The position numbers and the translations under genes are program-made. A stretch of 64,000 nt of DNA from JAYEIA01 sp964472505. GTDB taxonomy: Bacteria > Bacteroidota > Bacteroidia > Bacteroidales > JAADGE01. Location: NCBI GenBank assembly GCA_964472505.1, contig CAYYQW010000007.1, positions 1-64,000 on the forward strand. The letters run 5' to 3'. The notes below the pieces were generated by a model, which was not told the DNA's origin, ran no database searches, and saw only the letters and a list, made by a program, of their open reading frames with translations. Shown here piece after piece: positions 1 to 7,069 of this stretch; the stretch's first letter is position 1, and every line of letters starts with the position of its first letter.

Positions 1-345
1 TAGTAGAACCAAAAAGAAAATAAGAGCCTCTGTTGAGCCGAGGCTATAATCAAAACAAATGACCAAGTTCAACGGTCGGCTCTGCCGCCGTCGTTTTATT
101 TCTAAGGCTTCTTTGGCAAGCAAAGTTTGCAAAATACCGCAAACCTGCTTATCTTTGAATAAAGAAAACCGGAAATTGACAAAGAAAACCCAAGCCAAAA
201 GCATCGCCCACACGGCAGGCCAGGTCCCACTTGGGGGTTTTAGGGGCTTAGCCCGATAAGTAAATATAATATTTTGAAGCGATATGATTTGAGCATTGAT
301 GATTTGGAAAATCAAAACCGGACGATAACATAGCCATAAATCATT
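1..345. other. Left-edge stretch without a supported gene
   Basis: I see no convincing gene here. A short hairpin (AGCCTC at 25-30 with GAGGCT at 40-45) could be the end of a transcript from outside the window, but it has no T tract. The open frame at 59-259 has no recognisable protein character. A reading frame that closes with TAG at 331-333 could be the tail of a degraded gene, but it has no start. Confidence 0.4.
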
Positions 346-370
346 AAAGCCCGGCAAGTCCGGGCTTTTT
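346..370. terminator. Hairpin terminator after the ParE-like toxin
   Basis: AAAGCCCGG and CCGGGCTTT form a 9-bp stem with a short loop, followed by five T on the plus strand. It lies directly beyond the stop codon of the minus-strand toxin pseudogene (373-375), so it can end that operon as well as plus-strand transcription. Confidence 0.7.
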
Positions 371-372
371 AA

Positions 373-668
373 TTATCTGTTTTTCCAAAGTTCGGGATTT
401 CTGCTTGTATGCAGAACAGCCAAAACGATTATGGTTTTGTCTTTTTCGTCAATGGTATAGTGAATCATAAACGGAAACAGGTTTAAAAGGTAGTTCTTAC
501 ATTTTTATAACGGATATTTGAAGCTTTAGGATTTTGCCTGATAAAATGAACATTTTCACGCACTTCAGCGGTAAATCTTTTGCCAAGTCCTTTTTGCTTT
601 TTATTATACCATTTAGCAGCTTCGCGAATATCTTCTTTTGCAAGAGGCAGGATTATAGACTCATACAT
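373..668 (-). pseudogene. ParE/RelE-family toxin, frameshifted
   Basis: The N-terminal frame (ATG at 668) reads like a ParE/RelE mRNA-interferase or gyrase-toxin subunit, with the helix AAKWYNKKQKGLGKRF and later IRQNPKASNIRYKNVRTT. It hits a stop at 483-485. In the next frame the expected C-terminus continues without interruption, with FPFMIHYTIDEKDKTIIVLA and then HTSRNPELWKNR, ending at TAA 373-375. Adding one T to the TTTT run near 483-490 restores a single protein of about 97 residues, the normal family length. The gene overlaps the antitoxin by one base and is last in the regulator-antitoxin-toxin operon. The deletion may be real inactivation or a homopolymer sequencing error. Confidence 0.85.
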
Positions 669-898
669 TACAGTTCTTTTTCTATATCGTCCACAGCAGA
701 ATCAAAATCCATTGCAGAACCGGGATTTTGCTTGTAATCTTCAAGACGCTTCAACACCAAATCTTTATGCCATCCGGGGATGCTAATTTCTTCCTGCTCA
801 ATGTCTTTGTATTTATTTTTAAGGTCGTTCCATTCGTTTATAGGGATGAATACGCCGGTTGTCTGTCCTTTGCTGTCTGAAATATATTGTAGGTTCAT
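668..898 (-). CDS. Antitoxin of a type II toxin-antitoxin pair
   Basis: This 76-residue acidic protein begins MNLQYISDSKGQTTGVFIPI, the strand-rich start of Phd-like addiction-module antitoxins found next to ParE in Bacteroidota. The C-terminal half (KRLEDYKQNPGSAMDFDSAV then DDIEKEL) is helical and acidic, as expected for the toxin-wrapping part. Its ATG is 12 bp below the stop of the HTH regulator, and its stop region overlaps the toxin start at 668. It should bind the toxin and possibly DNA. Because the toxin is frameshifted here, the antitoxin may be a solitary survivor. Confidence 0.8.
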   Translation of the reverse strand: MNLQYISDSKGQTTGVFIPINEWNDLKNKYKDIEQEEISIPGWHKDLVLKRLEDYKQNPGSAMDFDSAVDDIEKEL

Positions 899-909
899 AA
901 TTTTAAATT

Positions 910-1266
910 TTATCGGTTTGAATATGCTTGTTGTGTTTTATAATCCCTGATTACGGAATCAATAATACTAAAAAACCGGTTTCTAAAATCGGGCTTCATG
1001 CTTTGAATCTCCTGAATCCTTTGCAGTATTTTTTTATCAAAGGCAGCGTTTTGTCCTTCTCCTGCCAAATAATCAAGAGAAACCTCAAAAGCATCGGCCA
1101 TACGTTTTGCAACATCAATGGAGGGAGCTGCTTCGTTACGCTCGTACCTTCCAATGATTACACGAGAAACATCAATTTGTTTAGCAAGCTCATTTTGCGA
1201 CCATCCTTTTTGTTTTCTCAGCTCTGTTATTTTAAGCCCAATGTTTATTTTTGTTTCTTTTAGGAT
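910..1266 (-). CDS. XRE-family helix-turn-helix regulator
   Basis: The protein has a clear HTH_3 fold near its N-terminus: ITELRKQKGWSQNELAKQID, then VSRVIIGRYERNEAAPSI and DVAKRMADAFEVSLDYLAG. The C-terminal 40 residues are helical. The frame is open from 1269 but has no ATG ahead of the HTH; the first in-frame ATG (1101) would cut the domain away. Initiation is therefore likely at a near-cognate codon (ATC at 1264, ATA at 1246 or ATT at 1240), or an upstream error hides the start. I give 1266 as the outer limit. The gene lies 11 bp before the antitoxin, so it probably controls the operon through the inverted repeat at 1299-1327. Confidence 0.75.
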   Translation of the reverse strand: MLKETKINIGLKITELRKQKGWSQNELAKQIDVSRVIIGRYERNEAAPSIDVAKRMADAFEVSLDYLAGEGQNAAFDKKILQRIQEIQSMKPDFRNRFFSIIDSVIRDYKTQQAYSNR

Positions 1267-1298
1267 ACTTTAGTTAACAACATATCACAAATTTAGAT

Positions 1299-1327
1299 AA
1301 TTATTGTGAGAAAAAGAAACAATAATT
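1299..1327 (-). promoter_or_regulatory. Candidate operator for the HTH regulator
   Basis: A perfect 9-bp inverted repeat, AATTATTGT (1299-1307) and ACAATAATT (1319-1327) with an 11-bp spacer, lies about 33 bp upstream of the regulator. Size and place fit an autoregulatory XRE dimer site. This is inference from symmetry only. Confidence 0.45.
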
Positions 1328-1365
1328 CTTTCTTGTTATGAAACTATCTTGCAAGCAAGCATTAA

Positions 1366-1569
1366 AACACGCACACAAAAGCATACCAAATATACGAACA
1401 AGACAAGCTGTATTTCCGGACATTTCAGGTGGTCAATCGGATTGATGTTTTTACAAGAAAGCGACAGCGTGATATTGTTATTGACAGCATAGAATACTGC
1501 CGGAAAGAAAAAGACTTGGAGACTAAAGCTTATTATACGGTGATTTGCAAACTTTACCGAGCTGGGTGA
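1366..1569 (+). pseudogene. Truncated Y1 (IS200-like/RAYT) transposase remnant
   Basis: One frame, open from a stop at 1363-1365 to TGA at 1567-1569, encodes the N-terminal part of a Bacteroidota REP-associated Y1 transposase: YQIYEQDKLYFRTFQVVNRI followed by DVFTRKRQRDIVIDSIEYCR. There is no start codon. The frame leaves the family pattern just before the expected HxH (HUH) metal-binding motif, and the catalytic Tyr region is absent. It is a dead fragment that does not resemble the intact RAYT at 22616 closely in sequence. Confidence 0.75.
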
Positions 1570-1711
1570 ATAAGGAAAAAAAACTAAGCCATTCATAATT
1601 AGCTGACCGTTTTTGGTTTTAAAAAGCTAAACTTTAATACCGGATATTCATTTAAAATTTGTATTTTTGAAATAATTAAAACATACTTTTAAAAACTAAA
1701 AATTAACTGTA

Positions 1712-2056
1712 ATGAGAACAATGAACGGAGCCGTAGGTATTGCAAATTGGATTGTGAGAATTGCACTTGTACTGGTATTATTTCTGAGCTTTTTCGGTAA
1801 TGCCGAAGCCGTTTTAAACGGATCAACCACATGGGCTAATATCCTTGGCCTTGCAGCCATAGTATTGGCCGTACTTTTGCTTATCGGAGGCTTTATGAAA
1901 AGCTACACAACTACCATTATTTCCGCCCTGATTCTTACCATCATTTTTGTAATTTCAATAATAAGAGGCTGGAGCGGCATAAATACCGAATTTGCCCTTC
2001 TGCTGCTAATGACAGGAACGGCATTGTATTTCGCAGCAGCCGGTAACGGAAGGTAA
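1712..2056 (+). CDS. Small membrane protein of unknown function
   Basis: 114 residues with about four hydrophobic segments: residues 8-28, 40-62 (ANILGLAAIVLAVLLLIGG), 66-86 and 92-110. The short hydrophilic links contain no motif that I recognise. Such proteins are common singletons in Bacteroidota. It is transcribed away from the remnant upstream and is followed by a palindromic hairpin at 2080. No function is proposed. Confidence 0.6.
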   Translation: MRTMNGAVGIANWIVRIALVLVLFLSFFGNAEAVLNGSTTWANILGLAAIVLAVLLLIGGFMKSYTTTIISALILTIIFVISIIRGWSGINTEFALLLLMTGTALYFAAAGNGR

Positions 2057-2079
2057 AACGGAATGATTTCATATTTCCG

Positions 2080-2108
2080 CCCAACGAGGCTTTCGAACCC
2101 TCGTTGGG
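2080..2108. repeat. Palindromic hairpin, copy 1 of 3
   Basis: CCCAACGAGG and CCTCGTTGGG form a 10-bp perfect stem. It sits after the membrane-protein gene but has no T tract, so it is a weak terminator. Related hairpins with the same GAGG...CCCTC core lie at 2441-2463 and 4143-4175. Confidence 0.6.
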
Positions 2109-2190
2109 TGGTTCAACAAGTAGCATTTTTTGTCAGACTCTCATTTTTTTATATCTTGTAAGCATATAATTAAATGTTAATATCATCACT

Positions 2191-2433
2191 ATGGGAATTT
2201 TATATATCATATTAGTCGGTATAGTCGCCGGTTTCTTTGCCGGTCTAATTGTTAAAGGCAAAGGCTTGGGATTTCTTATGAATCTTATCGTCGGAATCAT
2301 CGGCGCTCTTATCGGCGGATGGCTTTTAGGCGCTTTAGGGCTTACCACATACAGTTTATTAGGCAATATAATTTCAGCGACAATAGGAGCAGTAATCTTG
2401 CTTTTAATAATCAACTTATTAAAAAGACCTTAA
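2191..2433 (+). CDS. GlsB/YeaQ/YmgE-family stress membrane protein
   Basis: 80 residues, three hydrophobic segments rich in glycine: GILYIILVGIVAGFFAGLIV, then GFLMNLIVGIIGALIGGWLL, then IISATIGAVILLLIINLL. This is the pattern of the transglycosylase-associated (GlsB/YeaQ/YmgE) family, inner-membrane proteins often induced by envelope or acid stress. The length is the usual one. The biochemical role of the family is not known. Confidence 0.85.
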   Translation: MGILYIILVGIVAGFFAGLIVKGKGLGFLMNLIVGIIGALIGGWLLGALGLTTYSLLGNIISATIGAVILLLIINLLKRP

Positions 2434-2440
2434 CCTCAAA

Positions 2441-2463
2441 CCCAGCGAGGATTTGAAACCCTC
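2441..2463. repeat. Palindromic hairpin, copy 2 of 3 (degenerate)
   Basis: CCCAGCGAGGATTTGAAACC with the following CTC matches the copy at 2080 in its left arm and loop, but the right arm is truncated (CCCTC then unrelated bases). Confidence 0.45.
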
Positions 2464-2512
2464 TTATGTTTGCACTCATAAATATATAAATTATTTTTGA
2501 CTCCTAAAAGGA

Positions 2513-2599
2513 CAAGCAATGAGAAAAGAATACAACCCCGGATAACTCATTAGAGTATATCGTCTGCGAGATAACTGCTCATTGCTTGCTTTTTCTTTT
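2513..2599 (+). terminator. Long hairpin with T-rich tail, possible small RNA
   Basis: CAAGCAATGAG (2513-2523) pairs perfectly over 11 bp with CTCATTGCTTG (2578-2588) and is followed by a T-rich run. The 54-nt enclosed segment is too long for a plain terminator loop and contains its own short pairings. It could be a structured RNA ending in a terminator, or a small mobile palindrome. Confidence 0.45.
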
Positions 2600-2663
2600 C
2601 TGATTTTTGTTGCTTAATTTTTTTTAAAAGTGTAATTTTAGCCATGAAAAACAGCTATAACTG

Positions 2664-2695
2664 TTTGCATTTTTTACCAAGTTTTGGTATTTTTG
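2664..2695 (+). promoter_or_regulatory. Bacteroidota-type promoter of parDE
   Basis: TTTG (2664-2667), 20 bp, then TATTTTTG (2688-2695) matches the TTTG / TAnnTTTG consensus. Transcription would start near 2702, only about 10 bases before the parD ATG. Confidence 0.75.
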
Positions 2696-2710
2696 TAAAA
2701 ACTTAAAGAG

Positions 2711-2959
2711 ATGAAGAATACATCAATATCATTGGGGAATTATTTTGACCAATTTGTTCAGGCCCAAGTTTCAGCGGGACGATATAAAAATGTTAGTGAA
2801 GTAATTCGTGCCGGACTTAGACTTTTAGAGAATGAAGAAAGTAAGCGTATTGCTCTGCGAAATGCTATTCAGCAGGGAATTGACAGTGGGATTGCACACG
2901 ATTTTAACCCTGAAGAGCATCTGAAAGAATTAAAAGAAAAAAGAAAAAACAATGGCTAA
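2711..2959 (+). CDS. parD: ParD-family antitoxin
   Basis: 82 residues. The N-terminal ribbon-helix-helix reads KNTSISLGNYFDQFVQAQVS then GRYKNVSEVIRAGLRLLENE, the usual ParD DNA-binding fold. The C-terminal tail (residues 45-82, including GIAHDFNPEEHLKELKEKRK) is charged and should bind the toxin. The stop overlaps the parE start by 8 bases, so the two are co-translated. The promoter at 2664 serves both, and ParD should repress it. Confidence 0.9.
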   Translation: MKNTSISLGNYFDQFVQAQVSAGRYKNVSEVIRAGLRLLENEESKRIALRNAIQQGIDSGIAHDFNPEEHLKELKEKRKNNG

Positions 2960-3251
2960 ATATGAATTGACGAATAAAGCCGTTGAAGACTTAACCGATA
3001 TTTGGAAATACACTATTGACAAATGGTCTGAGCAACAAGCTGACCGATATTTTAATATACTAATATCGAATTGTCAAGAAATTGCAAACAAGCCTGAATT
3101 AGGTAAAAATTATGACGGAATTACAAATAAATTGTATGGACTAAAAACTGAAAGACATATTATATTTTATCGCAAACGAATAAATAAACCGCTTGAAATT
3201 ACAAGAATCTTACACGAACGAATGGATTTGAAAAGACGAATAGAAGAATAA
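2952..3251 (+). CDS. parE: ParE-family toxin
   Basis: 99 residues of the ParE/RelE fold: KYELTNKAVEDLTDIWKYTI at the start, FNILISNCQEIANKPELGKN in the middle, and the final strands LKTERHIIFYRKRI and ILHERMDLKRR. The closing HERMD is typical of ParE rather than RelE, so DNA gyrase is the likely target. Length and frame are intact, in contrast to the other two toxins in this strip. It is followed by the first copy of the 66-bp repeat. Confidence 0.9.
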   Translation: MAKYELTNKAVEDLTDIWKYTIDKWSEQQADRYFNILISNCQEIANKPELGKNYDGITNKLYGLKTERHIIFYRKRINKPLEITRILHERMDLKRRIEE

Positions 3252-3267
3252 AAATATTATCCGGTCG

Positions 3268-3351
3268 AAAAGCGACAGGGTGAATAACTCTGTAAATTCA
3301 AAGAAAAGTAAAAATTCAGCAGACTGTTTGTTTGCGGATTCACCCTGCCGC
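3268..3351. repeat. 66-bp direct repeat copy 1, inside a long inverted repeat
   Basis: Bases 3268-3333 recur without a mismatch at 4073-4138. In this copy GCGACAGGGTGAAT (3272-3285) also pairs with ATTCACCCTGCCGC (3338-3351), one mismatch over 14 bp, giving a stem with a 52-nt top. The next gene pair (antitoxin and PIN toxin) lies exactly between the two copies. Confidence 0.85.
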
Positions 3352-3474
3352 TATACATTAAATTCAAAACAACAGAAACCGAAATTGAATTAAAATTACG
3401 AAACAGGAACTTATATCTTGAAAATAGCAATAAAAACCGGTATCTTTACAAAATCAATAATAAAGGAGTAAAAC

Positions 3475-3684
3475 ATGGAAACTTTAACAATAAAAATAAA
3501 AAACAGAGAAAAATTGCTATTCATTTATGAAGTTTTACGATATTTTGATTTCGTTGAACTTCCGGAAATTGAAAATAAAAAAGAAATAAAGCCAAATCAT
3601 AATTTCTTTTCGTCAGCAGGATTATGGAAAGATAGAGAAATTAGCCAAGAAACATTAAGAAAAAAAGCATGGAAAAGAGATTAG
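3475..3684 (+). CDS. Antitoxin paired with the PIN toxin (VapB-like)
   Basis: 69 residues: METLTIKIKNREKLLFIYEV, then a middle segment DFVELPEIENKKEIKPNHNF and a basic tail ending KKAWKRD. Proteins of this size and shape precede VapC toxins in many Bacteroidota. It overlaps the toxin start by 16 bases. The fold of its N-terminal half is not clear to me. It lies in the 66-bp-repeat-bounded segment. Confidence 0.65.
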   Translation: METLTIKIKNREKLLFIYEVLRYFDFVELPEIENKKEIKPNHNFFSSAGLWKDREISQETLRKKAWKRD

Positions 3685-4057
3685 TTATTTGTGATACAAA
3701 TATATTTGTAGAGTTCTACAAGAACAATCAAGAAATAGTTGAAAACTTGAAAAAATAGGACTTGATAATATTGCCATGAGTTCGGTAACAGCAGGTGAAT
3801 TAATTTTTGGTGCTTATGACAAACGAGAACTTCAAAACATACGAAAAGACATTGATAGTCTTACAATTTTACCATTAAACGAAAACATCAGCAATCAATT
3901 TATCGATTTAATGACAGCGTATTCATTAAGTCATAATTTAGATTTGCCTGATTCTTTGATTGCTTCTACTGCAATAGATTATGATTGTGAACTATACACA
4001 CTAAACTTAAAGCATTTCAAATATATTAACGATTTGAAATTATGGAATGAAAAATAA
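3669..4057 (+). pseudogene. VapC-like PIN-domain toxin, frameshifted
   Basis: The ATG at 3669 opens with MEKRLVICDTNIFVEFYKNN, containing the first catalytic Asp of the PIN RNase (CDTN), and stops at TAG after ENLKK. A second frame then supplies the rest: MSSVTAGELIFGAYDKRELQ with the second acidic residue, and LDLPDSLIASTAIDYDCELY then TLNLKHF with the third and fourth. One extra A in the AAAAAA run at about 3752 would join the two frames into one protein of about 130 residues, the normal VapC length. This is the second toxin in the strip lost by a one-base homopolymer contraction. Confidence 0.88.
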
Positions 4058-4072
4058 CTCTCGCAGTTTGAC

Positions 4073-4138
4073 AAAAGCGACAGGGTGAATAACTCTGTAA
4101 ATTCAAAGAAAAGTAAAAATTCAGCAGACTGTTTGTTT
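4073..4138. repeat. 66-bp direct repeat copy 2
   Basis: Identical to 3268-3333. Its right arm is replaced: instead of the pairing arm seen in copy 1 it runs into ATCACCCTATGAGGG, the start of the palindrome at 4143. Confidence 0.9.
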
Positions 4139-4142
4139 CTAT

Positions 4143-4175
4143 CACCCTATGAGGGTTCCGAACCCCCGTAGGGTG
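4143..4175. repeat. Palindromic hairpin, copy 3 of 3
   Basis: CACCCTA (4143-4149) pairs with TAGGGTG (4169-4175), and inside it GGGTT pairs with AACCC. It stands just beyond the minus-strand gene ending at 4178 and may end it. It is related in plan to 2080-2108. Confidence 0.6.
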
Positions 4176-4177
4176 TT

Positions 4178-4900
4178 CTATATTCGAAACACTTTTTTAT
4201 TTCGGAAAAGTAAAGCTTTTTGAGTTTTTTTTACAAAATCAGGATAAGAATTTAATTTTGTGCCTGCTGTCCGAAGCAGCTTTTTGGCCTGCGAAAAATG
4301 TCCGGATTCGCGCAGTAACTCAATCTTGAGCATGAGTTCCTCCTGTTCGTCAAATAAAGGCTTATCGGAATTCTGAATCTCATTTATCAAGTTCAAAGCC
4401 TGTGTCATGCACTTGCGCTTTGTTTTTTTTAAAGCCATTGCATGCCGGCGAGTTTTCAAAGCTTCGCGCAAACCAAAAGTCCTCAACAGATTTCTGAATT
4501 TTCGATAGTCATCGTTTATGTTTCGCCAAATCAACAAATGTAAGCTCAATTGCCGCTCGGTACTCAATTTTGTATCATCCAAAAGTCGTAAAGCATCTTT
4601 ACGCAAAGTCTTTTGAGGATTCAGGGCAAGATCACCGGAAGGATAATCCATACGCGGAATGCCATTGAGATTTTCCGGGATGCTGTCGCGTACCACTTCG
4701 GCATCTTCAATCCAAATAAGCCGGTTGCATAAAGGGCAACGCGCAAAGGGCACAGACATTGCCTCTGCGGCATAAAGTGAATCGTTATGTCCGTCGGACC
4801 AAATTTCCGAACTTCCGAAAGAGGAATAAGACATCAGCTCGGTTCGCTGAAATTCCGCATTGCATTTCGGGCAAACTCTTACGCATGTATCAAGTAACAT
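4178..4900 (-). CDS. Zinc-ribbon protein with helical C-terminus, unknown function
   Basis: 240 residues. Near the N-terminus CPKCNAEF (residues 10-17) and CPLCNRLIW (55-63) give two CxxC knuckles about 42 residues apart, so a zinc ribbon is likely. Residues 95-230 are predicted helical, with pairs such as LTELLRESGHFSQAKKLL-like units near the end that resemble tetratricopeptide packing. No signal peptide, so cytoplasmic. It is third in a minus-strand run after tsaB and an outer-membrane protein, 21 bp from the latter. I do not recognise a named family. Confidence 0.6.
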   Translation of the reverse strand: MLLDTCVRVCPKCNAEFQRTELMSYSSFGSSEIWSDGHNDSLYAAEAMSVPFARCPLCNRLIWIEDAEVVRDSIPENLNGIPRMDYPSGDLALNPQKTLRKDALRLLDDTKLSTERQLSLHLLIWRNINDDYRKFRNLLRTFGLREALKTRRHAMALKKTKRKCMTQALNLINEIQNSDKPLFDEQEELMLKIELLRESGHFSQAKKLLRTAGTKLNSYPDFVKKTQKALLFRNKKVFRI

Positions 4901-4921
4901 AGGCCGCTGTTTTTAATGTTT

Positions 4922-5485
4922 TCAAAACACAAAACCGGTGCGTATTACCGGATTGGAATACGGCGTTTGTTCGGTAATAGTAAAATTATAAAGCAAAGCG
5001 ATATAAAAGCCAAAACGCCCGCCGGATTTTTGCATATAACCAATGCCGCCCAAAACACCGGGAACCATTACACGATTTCCGGTATATCCGTAGGTACTGT
5101 CCCACCTTGGGGCATTCAAAAGTTCGTACTCAGCCTGAAGAAACAGCTTTTTAAAAACAAAGGGCCGCAAATAAGCCCGGCCGCCGTAAACCGAAATGGA
5201 ATAATTATACAAATTGGATGAAGCATGCATGTAGTATGCTCCAAGGCCGGCGTGCAACCACGGAAATATTTTATAACCCACTTCCGGTGCAATTGAAAAG
5301 TAAAATGACGAACCAAAGCTTAATGAAAAATCTCCGCCAAAATACACTTTATCACTCAGTGTCAAAGAGTCTTCTTTTTTTTCGGTTTCATCGGAATATA
5401 AATCATCAAAATCCTGCGTAAAAGCAGGTGAAAAACTAATAAGCAACAAGCATAAAAGGGCTGTAATATATTTATCCGTAAACAT
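4922..5485 (-). CDS. Exported beta-barrel-like protein
   Basis: 187 residues with a signal peptide (YITALLCLLLISFSPAFTQ, cleavage about residue 23). A short acidic linker follows, and then alternating aromatic strands of a small outer-membrane barrel, for example VYFGGDFSLSFGSSFYFSIA and FGFYIALLYNFTI. It ends in a phenylalanine (VIRTGFVF), the usual last barrel residue. Its start overlaps the tsaB stop by 14 bases, so the two are translationally coupled. Function is unknown. Confidence 0.65.
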   Translation of the reverse strand: MFTDKYITALLCLLLISFSPAFTQDFDDLYSDETEKKEDSLTLSDKVYFGGDFSLSFGSSFYFSIAPEVGYKIFPWLHAGLGAYYMHASSNLYNYSISVYGGRAYLRPFVFKKLFLQAEYELLNAPRWDSTYGYTGNRVMVPGVLGGIGYMQKSGGRFGFYIALLYNFTITEQTPYSNPVIRTGFVF

Positions 5486-6179
5486 GTTTCGTCGGTATTT
5501 TAGCTATGAAATTTTTTAAATAAAAAGGTTCGAAATAAGCCGTATCTTCAAAATCCTGTTTTTGAAATTTGGCTTCGGCCAAAGGTGCCGTCCAACGTGC
5601 TGAAGGCAATAAATTGTAATCAAAAACGGCATTGTCGTGCGACAGGCTTTCTTTACATTTGGCTGCACCCGAACCGAAAAATACCAAAGGATGATTTTTG
5701 AAAAAATCGGCATACGAATCGGCATCAATAATATCGGCACTTATGGGTTTTACGGCATTCAAATCGTTATCAAAAAATGCCGAATACACTTCCATGCGCC
5801 GAGCATCGGTCATGGGGCAAAGCAATATATCTTGGCTAAGTTTATTTTCTTTGAGCAACAACTCGCGCATTCCCCAAGCCATAGACTGCAGTGTATCCAC
5901 GGAAATCAAGGGAACATCTCTGCCGTAAGCAATGCCTTTGGCTGCCGAAACGCCTATGCGCAAACCGGTATATGAACCCGGGCCTTTACTTACGGCCACG
6001 GCATCAATTTCCGAAATACGAATTTCGGACTCCCTAAAAAGTTCCTCAATAAAAACCGTAAGCATTTTAGAATGGATATTGGGTTCATTTACTTCCCGTA
6101 TATGCATAATCTTACCGTCAACAGCCAATGCAACTGAGCAGACGTCTCCGGAGGATTCTATATTTAATATGTTTGCCAT
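5472..6179 (-). CDS. tsaB: tRNA threonylcarbamoyladenosine biosynthesis protein TsaB
   Basis: 235 residues, the full TsaB/YeaZ length. TsaB is the non-catalytic ASKHA-fold partner of TsaD and TsaE, which put the t6A modification on tRNAs that read ANN codons. Diagnostic segments are ILNIESSGDVCSVALAVDG at the N-terminus and VSKGPGSYTGLRIGVSAAKG at residues 63-82, the most conserved TsaB motif. First gene of a three-gene minus-strand run (tsaB, barrel protein, zinc ribbon). Confidence 0.95.
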   Translation of the reverse strand: MANILNIESSGDVCSVALAVDGKIMHIREVNEPNIHSKMLTVFIEELFRESEIRISEIDAVAVSKGPGSYTGLRIGVSAAKGIAYGRDVPLISVDTLQSMAWGMRELLLKENKLSQDILLCPMTDARRMEVYSAFFDNDLNAVKPISADIIDADSYADFFKNHPLVFFGSGAAKCKESLSHDNAVFDYNLLPSARWTAPLAEAKFQKQDFEDTAYFEPFYLKNFIAKIPTKHVYG

Positions 6180-6231
6180 AATTTCGTAAAGAAAATTGTT
6201 ACTGTAAATTCAGAATAAATCATTTTTTATT

Positions 6232-6990
6232 TTAAACATGAAACTGTTCTACTATTGATTTCGGAAATTCTTGAAAAATTTCACCATTCAATTCTTTACC
6301 ATTGAGTTTTTTATTTCTTTTCACTTTATCAGCACCCCATGTTCCCCATTGTTTGAAGAAAAATGCAATATCTTTTTCATTGCACTGCTTTTTTATGTTT
6401 AAAACCCATGATTTTTCCATTGGTCTTGCTTTATTTCCGCTTTCGCCGCCTACAATTACCCAATTGATATTAGTTAAATCTATTTCGCCCAAATCTTCTA
6501 ATAACGGTTCAACTGATAAAAACAAAACTGTTGCTTTTATTTTTCTTAGATAATCAATACGAGACAAAGCTTGCATTCTGTTTTCAACAGTAACACCCAA
6601 CCAAATATTATCAGGAATTTTCTTTTCTGATAGATACTCGAACATTCTTTCTGCCCTTTTTGTCAAAATTTGATAGGTATGATGTGGTGTATTTTCTATT
6701 ACGTTAAAAATTTGATTTAGATATTTTTTCGGCATGCGTTCGTGAAAAATATCACTCATTGAGTTTACAAAAAATACGGTTGGCTTTTTTATTTTATAAG
6801 GTTCGTTCAAACGTTCGGGAACTATATTAAAAGTAAAACCGTTTTCGTATCCTTTTACGCCCATTGCCTGCAATCGTTTTGCCATTACTTCGGCATAACA
6901 ATTGGCACAGCCTGAACTCACCTTATTGCAACCTGCTGAGGGATTCCATGTGGCTTCTGTCCATTCTATTTTGTGTTTTTTTTTGCTCAA
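6232..6990 (-). CDS. Gp37/Gp68-family three-Cys protein (DUF5131)
   Basis: 252 residues. The N-terminus carries IEWTEATWNPSAGCNKVSSG followed by CANCYAE, that is C-x6-C-x2-C, the three-Cys motif of phage Gp37/Gp68 (DUF5131) proteins, which are regarded as radical-SAM-like. Further family blocks are FVNSMSDIFHERMP, QILTKRAERM, IWLGVTVEN, FLSVEPLLEDLG and WVIVGGESGNKARPM. Homologues in phages and mobile islands usually adjoin the TcmP partner; here the neighbours are a DUF3800 gene and a restriction-like fragment. A defence or phage-related role is inferred from context. Confidence 0.88.
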   Translation of the reverse strand: MSKKKHKIEWTEATWNPSAGCNKVSSGCANCYAEVMAKRLQAMGVKGYENGFTFNIVPERLNEPYKIKKPTVFFVNSMSDIFHERMPKKYLNQIFNVIENTPHHTYQILTKRAERMFEYLSEKKIPDNIWLGVTVENRMQALSRIDYLRKIKATVLFLSVEPLLEDLGEIDLTNINWVIVGGESGNKARPMEKSWVLNIKKQCNEKDIAFFFKQWGTWGADKVKRNKKLNGKELNGEIFQEFPKSIVEQFHV

Positions 6991-7069
6991 AAATTTGCAT
7001 TTTAAAATTATTTATACTATATTTGAGTTCTAATTCCGAACCAACTTAGAGTTGATGTAGGAGTTACCC

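Noticed and set aside
59..259. 66-residue open frame at the left edge
   Set aside because: No domain, signal or conserved feature, low-complexity basic composition, and no promoter. Kept as non-coding.
1336..1596. 86-residue minus-strand frame
   Set aside because: It is the shadow of the Y1-transposase remnant, whose plus-strand frame matches the family.
3252..4175. Integron cassette array with attC sites
   Set aside because: Small toxin-antitoxin modules between long inverted repeats suggested it, but the repeats lack recognisable GTTRRRY / RYYYAAC core sites and no integrase is present in the window.
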